From an uncultured Eubacteriales bacterium (lineage in GTDB: Bacteria > Bacillota > Clostridia > Peptostreptococcales > Anaerovoracaceae): a stretch of DNA of 10,328 bases. The position numbers and the translations under genes are program-made. This document shows, piece by piece, positions 1-6,952 of this stretch. Each line of letters begins with the position of its first letter. Positions within the stretch are counted from its first letter, which is position 1. The stretch lies in contig CACXCQ010000117.1 of NCBI GenBank assembly GCA_902766185.1, forward strand, positions 1 to 10,328, in the 5' to 3' direction. Below the pieces are notes generated by a model. It was not told where the DNA came from. It saw only the letters and a list, made by a program, of their open reading frames with translations, and ran no database searches.

Positions 1-2
1 CA

Positions 3-1430
3 GCCAGGTCCGGCCCCGGAACGAAATACAAGAAAAAGAAGACGCTCTCATCGGGAACCACCGTCGCCATCACCAGGATCAAGGACGTCTGGGGGAAGAT
101 GAAGAACGGCACCTGGCTCGATCTGAAATACACCATCCGGACGAATGTTACGAAGTACCAGTTGAACTATGACGACGGGATGTCCTCCACCACGGACGAC
201 GCCTCCGTCATCCCGCCGGTGACGGTGAGCTACGGCAAGGCCCTGACCGCCTCAGACGCATCCTTCACCAGGACCGGCCGCCACTACGGCGAGTGGAAGC
301 TGTACTACAAGCGGAACGGCAAGAAGGTCTATCTCTGCAGCAAGAAGGAAAGCACCGAAGAGATCTGGAAACACAAGATCCCCTCGGATGTGAAGCTGGT
401 CAAGGTGAAGAAGGGCGAGACCCTCACCATCCAGTCCGCTGTGGGAGACCAGATCTACATCACTCCGGTGTGGGAGAGAGACACCTACAAGGTGGTCTAT
501 AAGGCCAACGGCGGCAAGAAAGCCCCGACGGCCCAGAAGAAGACATACGGCAAGACCCTGAAGCTGCGCAAGAGCAAGCCCACGAGAAAGGGATACAAAT
601 TCCTGGGCTGGTCCACGGACAAGAACGCGACGAAGGCGAAATACAAAGCCGGAGGAAAATACAAGGCCAATGAGCCCGCCCGCCTGTACGCCGTCTGGAA
701 GTCCACCACGTTCAAGGTGAAGACCAAGGAAGACGCCAACAAGCGGAAGGGACCCGGACCGGACTACGCGGTGATCGGAACGGTAGCCAAAGGCAGGACC
801 GTCACCATCATCAAGAAAAAGAACGGCTGGGGCAAGCTGAAGAAGGGCGGCTGGATAAGCCTTAGCCTGACGAAAAAAGTAAAAGAAAAGAAGAAAGGCT
901 CAACGAACCTCACCGGCGCGGACGGAGCATCTCTGGCGTCCGCTCAGGACAGCGCAGGTCCCGTCTTCACCGTACGGATCACGGCAGAGGAAGGCCTGAA
1001 CGCCCGGTATGGACCGGGTGACGCATACGATGTAGCCACCTCCTACGAGTACCACGAGCCTCTGCGCATCAACAAGATGGAGAAAGGCTGGGGCAAGCTG
1101 GCGGACGAGGAGAGCGACCAGTGGATCATGCTGAAGTACACGGAGCTCGCCGGTGACTTCAAGGTGAAGATCACCTCGGAGGACATCAACCAGAGAGCCA
1201 AGCCGGAATACGACGCGGAGATCCCGGGGACCTTTGAGCCCGGAACGTACACCATCACCGACATCGACGGCGACTGGGGCAAGGTGAAGGAGACCGGAAC
1301 CTGGGTCAACCTGGCCTACGTGAAGCAGGCGGACACCGGACAGACGGGCGCCGGACAGCCCGGCACCGGAAGCTCCGGCCCCAGGCAGACCGGAACGGAC
1401 CGATCGGATACAGGAACAGACGCTGAATAA
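3..1430 (+). CDS. C-terminal part of a secreted-type multidomain SH3 / InlB-repeat protein (5' partial)
   Basis: The reading frame is open from the left edge, so the gene begins outside the window. The first Met codon, at 99, lies inside an SH3 module and is not a credible start. Modules in order: bacterial SH3 with a GPG-x-x-Y motif and a closing W-G-K-M (about 3-135); a stretched InlB-like (Listeria-Bacteroides) repeat (about 153-480); a canonical InlB-type repeat with the YxxNGG start, GYxFxGW core and AVW end (486-701); then three SH3 modules (about 709-885, 960-1151, 1155-1335), two with the RxGPG or RYGPG signature. A Gly/Thr/Gln-rich tail without LPXTG or a membrane anchor ends the protein. 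The protein is very lysine-rich. Such modules are usual in secreted or wall-associated proteins and bind peptidoglycan or other surface partners. An enzymatic domain and signal peptide may lie upstream; neither is visible. The function is unassigned; the surface role is inference. Confidence 0.85.
   Translation, partial: ARSGPGTKYKKKKTLSSGTTVAITRIKDVWGKMKNGTWLDLKYTIRTNVTKYQLNYDDGMSSTTDDASVIPPVTVSYGKALTASDASFTRTGRHYGEWKLYYKRNGKKVYLCSKKESTEEIWKHKIPSDVKLVKVKKGETLTIQSAVGDQIYITPVWERDTYKVVYKANGGKKAPTAQKKTYGKTLKLRKSKPTRKGYKFLGWSTDKNATKAKYKAGGKYKANEPARLYAVWKSTTFKVKTKEDANKRKGPGPDYAVIGTVAKGRTVTIIKKKNGWGKLKKGGWISLSLTKKVKEKKKGSTNLTGADGASLASAQDSAGPVFTVRITAEEGLNARYGPGDAYDVATSYEYHEPLRINKMEKGWGKLADEESDQWIMLKYTELAGDFKVKITSEDINQRAKPEYDAEIPGTFEPGTYTITDIDGDWGKVKETGTWVNLAYVKQADTGQTGAGQPGTGSSGPRQTGTDRSDTGTDAE
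486..701 (+). repeat. InlB B-repeat (Listeria-Bacteroides repeat) module
   Basis: The translated segment has the family hallmarks: a beta strand ending in YKANGG, a YGKTL turn, then RKGYKFLGWSTD, and a closing LYAVW. These modules of about 70 residues occur in strings in surface proteins and form a beta-grasp-like fold. A degenerate copy precedes it (about 153-480): it keeps YQLNYDDG, VSYGKAL and a closing PVW but carries some 60 extra residues between core and closing Trp. Confidence 0.8.
709..1335 (+). repeat. Three tandem bacterial SH3 modules
   Basis: Three consecutive segments share the bacterial SH3 pattern: a starting F-K/T-V-K/R strand, an N-x-R-x-GPG-x-x-Y type loop, a basic or acidic turn, then G-W/D-W-G-K-L/V and a closing W-I/V-x-L strand. 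Copies lie at about 709-885, 960-1151 and 1155-1335. The third has lost the GPG (it reads QRAKPEYDAEI) but keeps DWGKV and WVNL. A fourth copy at the left edge (3-135) belongs to the same family. SH3 modules of this type often bind peptidoglycan cross-bridges. Confidence 0.8.
1336..1427 (+). repeat. Low-complexity Gly/Thr/Gln tail with imperfect CCGGA repeats
   Basis: The last 31 codons of the SH3/InlB protein encode a flexible tail rich in Thr, Gly, Gln, Ser and Asp. At DNA level it is built from irregular repeats around CCGGAC/CCGGAA/ACCGGA. A 5-bp hairpin (CCGGA, loop AGC, TCCGG at 1366-1378) falls inside it but has no T-tract. No sorting signal is present. Confidence 0.6.
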
Positions 1431-1458
1431 GCGTAGTGAATAGAATAAGCTGAATGAG

Positions 1459-1464
1459 AAGGAG
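1459..1464 (+). promoter_or_regulatory. Ribosome binding site of valS
   Basis: AAGGAG lies 11 bases before the ATG at 1476. It supports this start, which also matches the expected N-terminus of valyl-tRNA synthetases (a short lead into a YDPKDFE-type motif). Confidence 0.8.
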
Positions 1465-1475
1465 AGAATAAATCC

Positions 1476-4160
1476 ATGAAGAGAAACCTGGCAAAGACAT
1501 ACGATCCAAAGGACTTCGAGGACCGGATATACGAGAAATGGGAGAGCAACGGAGCATTCCGGGCGGAACGGGATCCGAACAAGAAACCCTTCACCATCGT
1601 CATGCCGCCGCCAAACATCACCGGACAGCTGCATATGGGACACGCCCTTGACCAGACTTTGCAGGATGTGCTGACCCGGTTCAAGAGACTGCAGGGATAC
1701 AGCGCCCTGTGGCTGCCGGGAAGCGACCACGCCAGCATTGCCACCGAAGTGAAGGTGGTGGACCGGATCCGCGAGGAGGAAGGCAAAGAAAAGGAAGATC
1801 TGGGCAGAGAGGAATTCCTGCGCAGAGCCTGGCAGTGGAAAGAGGAGTTCGGCGGTAAGATCACGAAGCAGTGCCGCAAGCTGGGAGACTCCTGCGACTG
1901 GGAGCGGGAACGCTTCACCATGGACGAAGGCTGCAACAAAGCCGTGAATCACTTCTTCATCCAGCTGTATAAGAAGGGCCTGATCTACCGGGGCAACCGG
2001 CTGATCAACTGGTGTCCCCAGTGCGGAACATCCCTCTCCGACGCAGAGGTGGAGCACGAGGACAAGAACGGGTTCTACTGGTATTTCCGCTATCCCGGCG
2101 CTGACGGCAGCGAGGGGATCGTGGTTGCCACATCCCGGCCGGAGACCATGTTCGGCGACGTAGCCATCGCCGTTTCTCCGGATGACGAACGCTACAAGGA
2201 CATGGTGGGCAAGACGGTTATCCTGCCTTTGGTCGGAAGAGAGATCCCCGTGGTGGCGGACCCCTATCCGGATCCGGAGAAGGGCACCGGCGCGGTGAAG
2301 ATCACCCCGGCCCACGATGAGAACGACTTCCAGGTCGGGCAGAGGCACGGGCTGGAGAACCTCTGCTGCATCAACGAAGACGCCAGCATGAACGAGCTGG
2401 CGGGCAAATACCAGGGAATGGACCGCTACGAATGCCGTAAGGCATGGGTGAAGGACCTGGAGGACGCGGGCTACCTGGTGAAGATCGAAGAAATGGTCAT
2501 TCCCACAGGGGAATGCTATCGTTGCCACACGGTCGTGGAACCCATGCTTTCCGACCAGTGGTTCGTGAAGATGGAAGAACTGGCCAAGCCGGCCATCGCC
2601 GCGGCGAAGGAAGGACGGCTGCGCCACGTACCGGACAGATTCGAGAAGACCTACCTGCGGTGGCTGGAGGAGATCCGCGACTGGTGCATCTCCCGGCAGC
2701 TGTGGTGGGGCCACCGGATCCCGGCATACTACTGCGAGGACTGCGGCGAGCTCGTGGTCAGCGAGCAGACACCGGATAAGTGCCCGAAGTGCGGCTGCAC
2801 AAGCTTCCGGCAGGATGAGGACGTGCTGGACACCTGGTTCTCCTCAGCCCTTTGGCCCTTCTCCACACTGGGCTGGCCGGAGGAGACCGAGGACCTGAAA
2901 TACTTCTATCCCACCGACGTGCTGGTGACCGGATACGACATCATCTTCTTTTGGGTGGTGCGTATGGTGTTCTCCGCGCTGGAGACCACCGGTGAGGTTC
3001 CCTTCCACGATGTGTACGTCCACGGTCTGGTGAGGGACGCGCAGGGAAGGAAGATGAGCAAGTCTCTGGGCAACGGCATCGATCCGCTGGAGATCATCGA
3101 CCGCTACGGAGCGGACGCTCTGCGGTTCATGCTCACCACCGGCATCACCCCGGGCAACGACATGCGGTTCAAGACCGACCGGCTGGAAGCGGCCAGGAAT
3201 TTTGCCAACAAGCTTTGGAACGCTTCCCGGTTCGTGATCATGAATCTGGATCCCGACGAGGACGGAGAAGGTCTTGTGCCTGATCCCGCCGCGCTGAAGG
3301 ATGAGGACAAGTGGATGCTTTCCCGCCTGAACGACGCGGTGAAGTATGTCACGGAAACCATGGAAAAATACGACCTGGCACTGGCGGGCCAGAGAGTCTA
3401 TGACCTGATCTGGAACGAGTACTGCGACTGGTACATCGAACTGGTGAAGGAGCGGCTTTACGGCGATGACGAGCAGGACAAACGGACGGCGCTGGCGGTC
3501 CTGGTCAGCGTGCTGAAGGATATGCTGATCCTCCTGCACCCCTTCATGCCCTTCATCACGGAGGAGATCTGGGGATACCTGCCGGGAGGAGATCCGGACA
3601 GCGACGATCCGGACGATTACCTGATCCACGCGCAGTGGCCGGTATACGATGAAGAGAAGAACTACCCGAAGGAGACGGAGGTCCTGGAGCTGGCCATGGC
3701 CATCATCCGCAGCATCCGTAACATTCGGGCTGAGGCGGAGGCGGCTCCCAGCCGCAAGCTCCACGGCATCATCCTTCCGGGAGAAGGCAAGGCTGAGACC
3801 GCGGACGCCGCCCAGAGATACATCCGCACTCTGGGCAACCTGAGCGACCTCACCTTTATCGAGGACAAGTCTCAGGTGCCGGAAGAGGTCATGTCCGCCG
3901 TGGTGGACGGCGCCGAGGTGTTCATCCCGCTGGATGACCTGATGGATTACGAGGCAGAGCTGGGACGGCTCCAGAAGGAGAAGAAGCGCCTGGAGGGCGA
4001 GGTGAAGCGGGTCACCGGTAAACTGAGTAACCAGGGATTCGTCAGCAAGGCTCCGGAGAAGGTCGTAGCCCAGGAACGCGAAAAGAAAGAAAAATACGAA
4101 GAAATGCTGGCCAAGGTCACCGAACGGCTGACAATGGTCGAGAAGAAAATGGCGAAATAG
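1476..4160 (+). CDS. valS: Valine--tRNA ligase (valyl-tRNA synthetase)
   Basis: Class I aminoacyl-tRNA synthetase that charges tRNA-Val with valine in the cytoplasm. At 894 residues it has the normal bacterial length. The HIGH signature is H53-M-G-H56 after PPPNITGQL, and the KMSKS loop is K526-S530. The inserted CP1 editing domain, which hydrolyses mischarged Thr-tRNA-Val, shows T219-S-R-P-E-T and the TPAHDENDF segment with D281. Cys pairs C180/C183 and C347/C350, and a zinc-ribbon-like set C420/C423/C436/C439, are seen. The anticodon-binding domain follows (about 600-740), and the end (about 819-894) is the charged coiled coil typical of ValRS. It starts 45 bases after the preceding gene, so there is no room for a T-box leader next to it. 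folC follows after 28 bases. Everything seen looks intact. Confidence 0.98.
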   Translation: MKRNLAKTYDPKDFEDRIYEKWESNGAFRAERDPNKKPFTIVMPPPNITGQLHMGHALDQTLQDVLTRFKRLQGYSALWLPGSDHASIATEVKVVDRIREEEGKEKEDLGREEFLRRAWQWKEEFGGKITKQCRKLGDSCDWERERFTMDEGCNKAVNHFFIQLYKKGLIYRGNRLINWCPQCGTSLSDAEVEHEDKNGFYWYFRYPGADGSEGIVVATSRPETMFGDVAIAVSPDDERYKDMVGKTVILPLVGREIPVVADPYPDPEKGTGAVKITPAHDENDFQVGQRHGLENLCCINEDASMNELAGKYQGMDRYECRKAWVKDLEDAGYLVKIEEMVIPTGECYRCHTVVEPMLSDQWFVKMEELAKPAIAAAKEGRLRHVPDRFEKTYLRWLEEIRDWCISRQLWWGHRIPAYYCEDCGELVVSEQTPDKCPKCGCTSFRQDEDVLDTWFSSALWPFSTLGWPEETEDLKYFYPTDVLVTGYDIIFFWVVRMVFSALETTGEVPFHDVYVHGLVRDAQGRKMSKSLGNGIDPLEIIDRYGADALRFMLTTGITPGNDMRFKTDRLEAARNFANKLWNASRFVIMNLDPDEDGEGLVPDPAALKDEDKWMLSRLNDAVKYVTETMEKYDLALAGQRVYDLIWNEYCDWYIELVKERLYGDDEQDKRTALAVLVSVLKDMLILLHPFMPFITEEIWGYLPGGDPDSDDPDDYLIHAQWPVYDEEKNYPKETEVLELAMAIIRSIRNIRAEAEAAPSRKLHGIILPGEGKAETADAAQRYIRTLGNLSDLTFIEDKSQVPEEVMSAVVDGAEVFIPLDDLMDYEAELGRLQKEKKRLEGEVKRVTGKLSNQGFVSKAPEKVVAQEREKKEKYEEMLAKVTERLTMVEKKMAK

Positions 4161-4188
4161 ATCCGGCAGACGGACCGCAGCAGGAACC

Positions 4189-5520
4189 ATGGCAGAAAAG
4201 CAGAACATCATAGAAAGAATACATGAATTCGACCGGTTCGGGATCAATCTGGGCATGGAGCGGCTTCAGGAGCTTCTCCGGCGTCTGGGGGATCCCCAGC
4301 AGGGCATGCGGTACATCCACGTTGCCGGCACCAACGGCAAGGGTTCCGTCTGCAAATTCCTGGAGTCCGGTCTGGCCGGCTGCGGCTACCGGGTGGGTCT
4401 GTACATCTCCCCGTATATCGAGGTGTTCAACGAGCGGATCCAGTACGACGGACGCAACATTACGGATGAGGAACTGGACCTTTATGGATGGCAGGCGGTG
4501 CGGGCCGCCGAGGAGATGGTCGAGGATGGACTGACTTCCCCCACGGAATTCGAAGTGGTGATGGCCATCTGCTTCCTCTATTTCCACGCCATGCAGCCGG
4601 ACATCGTGATCCTGGAGTGCGGCATGGGAGGTGAGGGTGATGCCACCAACATCATCCGGGATCCTCTGGCCTGTGTGTTCACCACCGTAAGCTTTGATCA
4701 CATGGAGACTCTGGGGGACACGCTGGAGAAGATCGCTGCCACCAAGGCGGGGATCATCAAGGACGGCGCACCGGTGATCACCAACGTGAAGGACCACGGC
4801 GCCGCGGCCCAGATCGCCAGAGCAGCCTACGGGAAGGATTCCCGGCTGTACGACGTTTCCAAGGTGCGCTGCAGCATCGACTGGGAAAGCCCGGTGGAGC
4901 AGCAGATCAGCACGCAGATCATGGGGACCGACTACAGCGAGATACGCATCTCCATGGCCGGGGAGCATCAGGCAGAGAACCTGAAGACGGCGCTGGCATG
5001 CATCGAGGTGCTGCGCAAAGGCAGGAAGATCCGGGTCGAGCGCAGCCGGCTCTATGAGGGACTGCATAAGGCCGTCCAGCCCGGGCGGTTCGAAGTGGTC
5101 GCAGGCCGGCAGGAGTGGCTTGAGGAAGGCCGCTTCGCCCCGATGGTGATCCTGGACGGCGCGCACAACGAAGCCGGAGCCGAAGCTTTGCAGAAGACCA
5201 TGGAGCGGCTCTTTGAAGGAAGGCGGATCCTGCTGGTCACGGGCATTCTGGCGGACAAGGAAGTCGGCCGGATCCTGGACCACTTCACCGAGATCACCAG
5301 AGAGATCGTCGTCACCGAACCGGAGAGCCCGAGAAGGCTGGAAGGACAAAAGCTGGCCCAGCTTTTGCGCGAGCGGGGGATCGAGCCCCGCGCGGTGACG
5401 GAGAGCGCCCGGGAAGGACTCGAGGCGGCACAGAAGATCTCCGAAGAATATGAAGTCATTCTTTTTGCCGGGTCCCTGTACCTGATCGGGGCCATAAGGG
5501 GGATGATACGAAATGGATAA
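4189..5520 (+). CDS. folC: Folylpolyglutamate synthase / dihydrofolate synthase
   Basis: Mur-ligase-family ATP-dependent enzyme that adds glutamate to dihydropteroate and/or to reduced folates, keeping folate in the cell. The 443-residue length is typical. The P-loop HVAGTNGKGSV covers residues 44-54 (K51 in the Walker A turn). It is followed by the ISPY segment (73-76), then FNERIQYDG, the ECGMGGEGDATN magnesium/folate region, SFDHMETLGDTLEKIAATKAGI and the C-terminal-domain motif LDGAHNEAGAEAL. The start is supported by the family-typical N-terminus (FGINLGMERLQELLRRLGDPQ), although the Shine-Dalgarno is poor (AGGAA at 4182-4186, only 2 bases before the ATG). Translation may therefore depend on ribosomes finishing valS 28 bases upstream; that is inference. 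Its last 8 bases overlap the next gene. Whether it has both activities or one cannot be decided from sequence. Confidence 0.96.
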   Translation: MAEKQNIIERIHEFDRFGINLGMERLQELLRRLGDPQQGMRYIHVAGTNGKGSVCKFLESGLAGCGYRVGLYISPYIEVFNERIQYDGRNITDEELDLYGWQAVRAAEEMVEDGLTSPTEFEVVMAICFLYFHAMQPDIVILECGMGGEGDATNIIRDPLACVFTTVSFDHMETLGDTLEKIAATKAGIIKDGAPVITNVKDHGAAAQIARAAYGKDSRLYDVSKVRCSIDWESPVEQQISTQIMGTDYSEIRISMAGEHQAENLKTALACIEVLRKGRKIRVERSRLYEGLHKAVQPGRFEVVAGRQEWLEEGRFAPMVILDGAHNEAGAEALQKTMERLFEGRRILLVTGILADKEVGRILDHFTEITREIVVTEPESPRRLEGQKLAQLLRERGIEPRAVTESAREGLEAAQKISEEYEVILFAGSLYLIGAIRGMIRNG

Positions 5521-6448
5521 TACAGAAGAACGCGCAGCGCGGAGAAAAAAGGTCCTGCTGTACTATAACGCGTACTCCGGCAGCGGCGTCTTCCAGAACA
5601 ATCTGGACCGCATCATCGACCGGTGTCAGGTCATGGGCTACCAGGTGGTGCCGGTGCGGATGGCCAGAGGCAAAGTGATCAACCAGGTCTTCGAGACCTT
5701 GCGGCAGGAGGAATACAACAGAATACTCATCGCCGGCGGCGACGGGACCATCAACACCTGCGTCAACGCCATGGTGAGACACGGTATCCATCTGCCCATC
5801 GGGCTTCTGCCTACGGGAACGGCGAACGATTTCGCCTACTATTTCGAGCTGCCTTCGGACCTGAACCTGCAGCTGGACGTGGCCATGGGAAACAAAACCA
5901 CGAAGGCGGATGTGGGAAAGGTGAACAACAAGTGCTTCATCAACGTCTGCGCCATGGGTGCGCTGGTGGATGTGAGCCAGAAGACGGATCCCAACCTGAA
6001 GAACGCTCTCGGTCAGATGGCCTATTACCTGACGGCTCTGACGGAGCTGCCTCAGGTACATCCCATAAAGGTGCGGCTCACCACGCCGGAGACGGTCTAT
6101 GACGAGCAGATCTACTTCATGGTGGTGATGAACGGAGAGTCCGCCGGAGGCTTCCGCAAGCTGTCTCCGGAGTCCGCCATGAACGACGGGAAGCTGGATG
6201 TCATCGCCTTCCGCAAGATGCCCCTCGTGGAATTCGGGCCCCTGCTGTTCGAGGTGGTGAACGGAAGGCATCCGGAAAACAAAAACGTGCTCTATTTTCA
6301 GACCGAAGAGCTGACGATCGAGGCCGACGAGCCCATGGAAACGGACGTCGACGGCGAACACGGCGAGAAACTGCCTTTGCACTTCTCCGTGCTGGAGGAG
6401 CGGCTGGACGTGTTCGTTTCGGAGGAAAGGTGGCATTACGATGATTGA
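5513..6448 (+). CDS. Diacylglycerol kinase / lipid kinase family protein (DgkB/YegS/BmrU-like)
   Basis: Soluble ATP-dependent lipid kinase family (COG1597 type), 311 residues, the usual length. The N-terminal kinase domain starts with a strand and the glycine-rich loop YNAYSGSG (18-25; family members usually have NPxSG, here the Pro is Ala). It holds the signature G75-G-D-G-T79 and PTGTANDFA (100-108). The C-terminal beta domain shows VMNGESAGG, LSPESAMNDGKLDV and a late DVDGE before a final hydrophobic strand. Relatives phosphorylate diacylglycerol to return it to phosphatidic acid, for example after lipoteichoic-acid-type synthesis, but some act on other lipids, so the substrate is left open. 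It has a good Shine-Dalgarno (AAGGGGG at 5496-5502), overlaps folC by 8 bases and the GNAT gene by 8 bases, and is thus probably translationally coupled to both. No membrane segment is seen. Confidence 0.93.
   Translation: MDNTEERAARRKKVLLYYNAYSGSGVFQNNLDRIIDRCQVMGYQVVPVRMARGKVINQVFETLRQEEYNRILIAGGDGTINTCVNAMVRHGIHLPIGLLPTGTANDFAYYFELPSDLNLQLDVAMGNKTTKADVGKVNNKCFINVCAMGALVDVSQKTDPNLKNALGQMAYYLTALTELPQVHPIKVRLTTPETVYDEQIYFMVVMNGESAGGFRKLSPESAMNDGKLDVIAFRKMPLVEFGPLLFEVVNGRHPENKNVLYFQTEELTIEADEPMETDVDGEHGEKLPLHFSVLEERLDVFVSEERWHYDD
6426..6433 (+). promoter_or_regulatory. Ribosome binding site of the GNAT gene, inside the kinase gene
   Basis: AAAGGTGG ends 7 bases before the ATG at 6441 and lies within the end of the lipid kinase coding region; a GGAGG at 6421-6425 is just upstream. 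It supports the overlapping start. Confidence 0.6.
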
Positions 6449-6875
6449 GATAAGAACGACGGATGACTACGAGAAGCTGGTTCCGTTCTTCATCGAAAAT
6501 GAACTGGAGTTTTCGGAAGAGGACCCGGTGCCCACGGACATCGTCCGCTGCTGGGAAGCGGTGGAGGAGGACCGGCTCATCGGAGGATTCGTTCTGGCCC
6601 GCCGTGAGGGAGAGTTCATCTGCGACGGCATAGCGGTGGACGAGGACTACCGCAAACAGGAACTGGGCAGAGCCCTTCTGCGGCTGGGCATCAGGGAGAC
6701 CCTGGAGCGGGGAGGGAAACGGATGTATCTGGTGGCGAGAGCGCCCGGCTTCTTCGCCAGAGAAGGATTCACCGCCGTATCCAGGGATGAGGCGCCGAAT
6801 TTCTTCGAGTGTCTCACGTGCCCCCAGTACGGGGTCAGCTGCCATCCGGAAGTAATGGTAAAGGAACTCGGGTAA
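6441..6875 (+). CDS. GNAT-family N-acetyltransferase
   Basis: A small 144-residue acetyl-CoA-dependent acetyltransferase. The central strand and acetyl-CoA pyrophosphate-binding motif A read CDGIAVDEDYRKQELGRALL (61-80), matching the R/Q-x-x-G-x-G/A pattern (Q73-E-L-G-R-A). Motif B follows with an aromatic YLVARAPGFFAREGF (96-110). The general shape, with FF...GF and a Cys-rich end, resembles the group of N-acetylglutamate-synthase-related GNATs (COG1246 type), but substrate cannot be assigned. The C-terminus has C124-x2-C127-x6-C134-H135, a cluster that could bind metal or be redox-active. The gene overlaps the lipid kinase by 8 bases (ATGATTGA), suggesting coupled translation. A linked role with the kinase is possible but not shown. 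Alternative names such as a protein or amino-acid acetyltransferase are equally open. Confidence 0.88.
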   Translation: MIEIRTTDDYEKLVPFFIENELEFSEEDPVPTDIVRCWEAVEEDRLIGGFVLARREGEFICDGIAVDEDYRKQELGRALLRLGIRETLERGGKRMYLVARAPGFFAREGFTAVSRDEAPNFFECLTCPQYGVSCHPEVMVKELG

Positions 6876-6952
6876 TGGGGAACCGAAACGGGTTACCGGG
6901 ATAAAAGAGTTATCGGGAAAAGGAGATTTTGGGTAAGGAGAGGAGAGACAGC
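6876..6952 (+). promoter_or_regulatory. GNAT-muramidase junction with two small hairpins and stacked Shine-Dalgarno sites
   Basis: The 77 bases before the muramidase hold three purine-rich ribosome-binding-like sites: AAAAGGAG (6918-6925), AAGGAG (6935-6940) and AGGAG (6941-6945). Around the upstream stop there are weak inverted repeats: CCG-AAA-CGG with flanking AA/TT (6881-6894, one bulged G) and GATAA-AAGAG-TTATC (6900-6914). Neither has a T-tract, so neither is an intrinsic terminator. I see no convincing promoter here. Confidence 0.35.

Noticed and set aside
99..101. ATG at 99 as the start of the first gene
   Set aside because: The open frame upstream of it encodes the beginning of the same SH3 module (GPG-x-x-Y), so the protein extends to the left of the window.
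1362..1380. Possible terminator hairpin in the tail of the first gene (CCGGA-AGC-TCCGG)
   Set aside because: The stem is 5 bp, lies within the coding region and has no T-tract.
900..2714. 604-codon open frame on the - strand
   Set aside because: It lies opposite the SH3 protein and valS, which have clear family motifs. High GC3 in the + strand genes leaves few stops on the other strand. Its translation shows no recognisable domain.
4599..4664. Unusual GMGGEGDATN in FolC in place of the more familiar GLGGRLDATN
   Set aside because: Variation at these positions is expected among clostridial FolC proteins as far as I know, and the catalytic surroundings are intact.
2844..5349. Large - strand open frames (2844-4256 and 4117-5349)
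   Set aside because: They are antisense to valS and folC in the mirrored frame that lacks stops in GC-rich genes, and show no ribosome site or motif.
6881..6914. Possible intrinsic terminator after the GNAT gene
   Set aside because: Stems are about 5 bp, one is bulged, and no run of T follows; recorded only as weak structure.
6929..6952. TTG at 6929 as muramidase start
   Set aside because: Its Shine-Dalgarno is only 3 bases away and the extra 8 residues lengthen the n-region without need; ATG 6953 has AGGAG at 7 bases.
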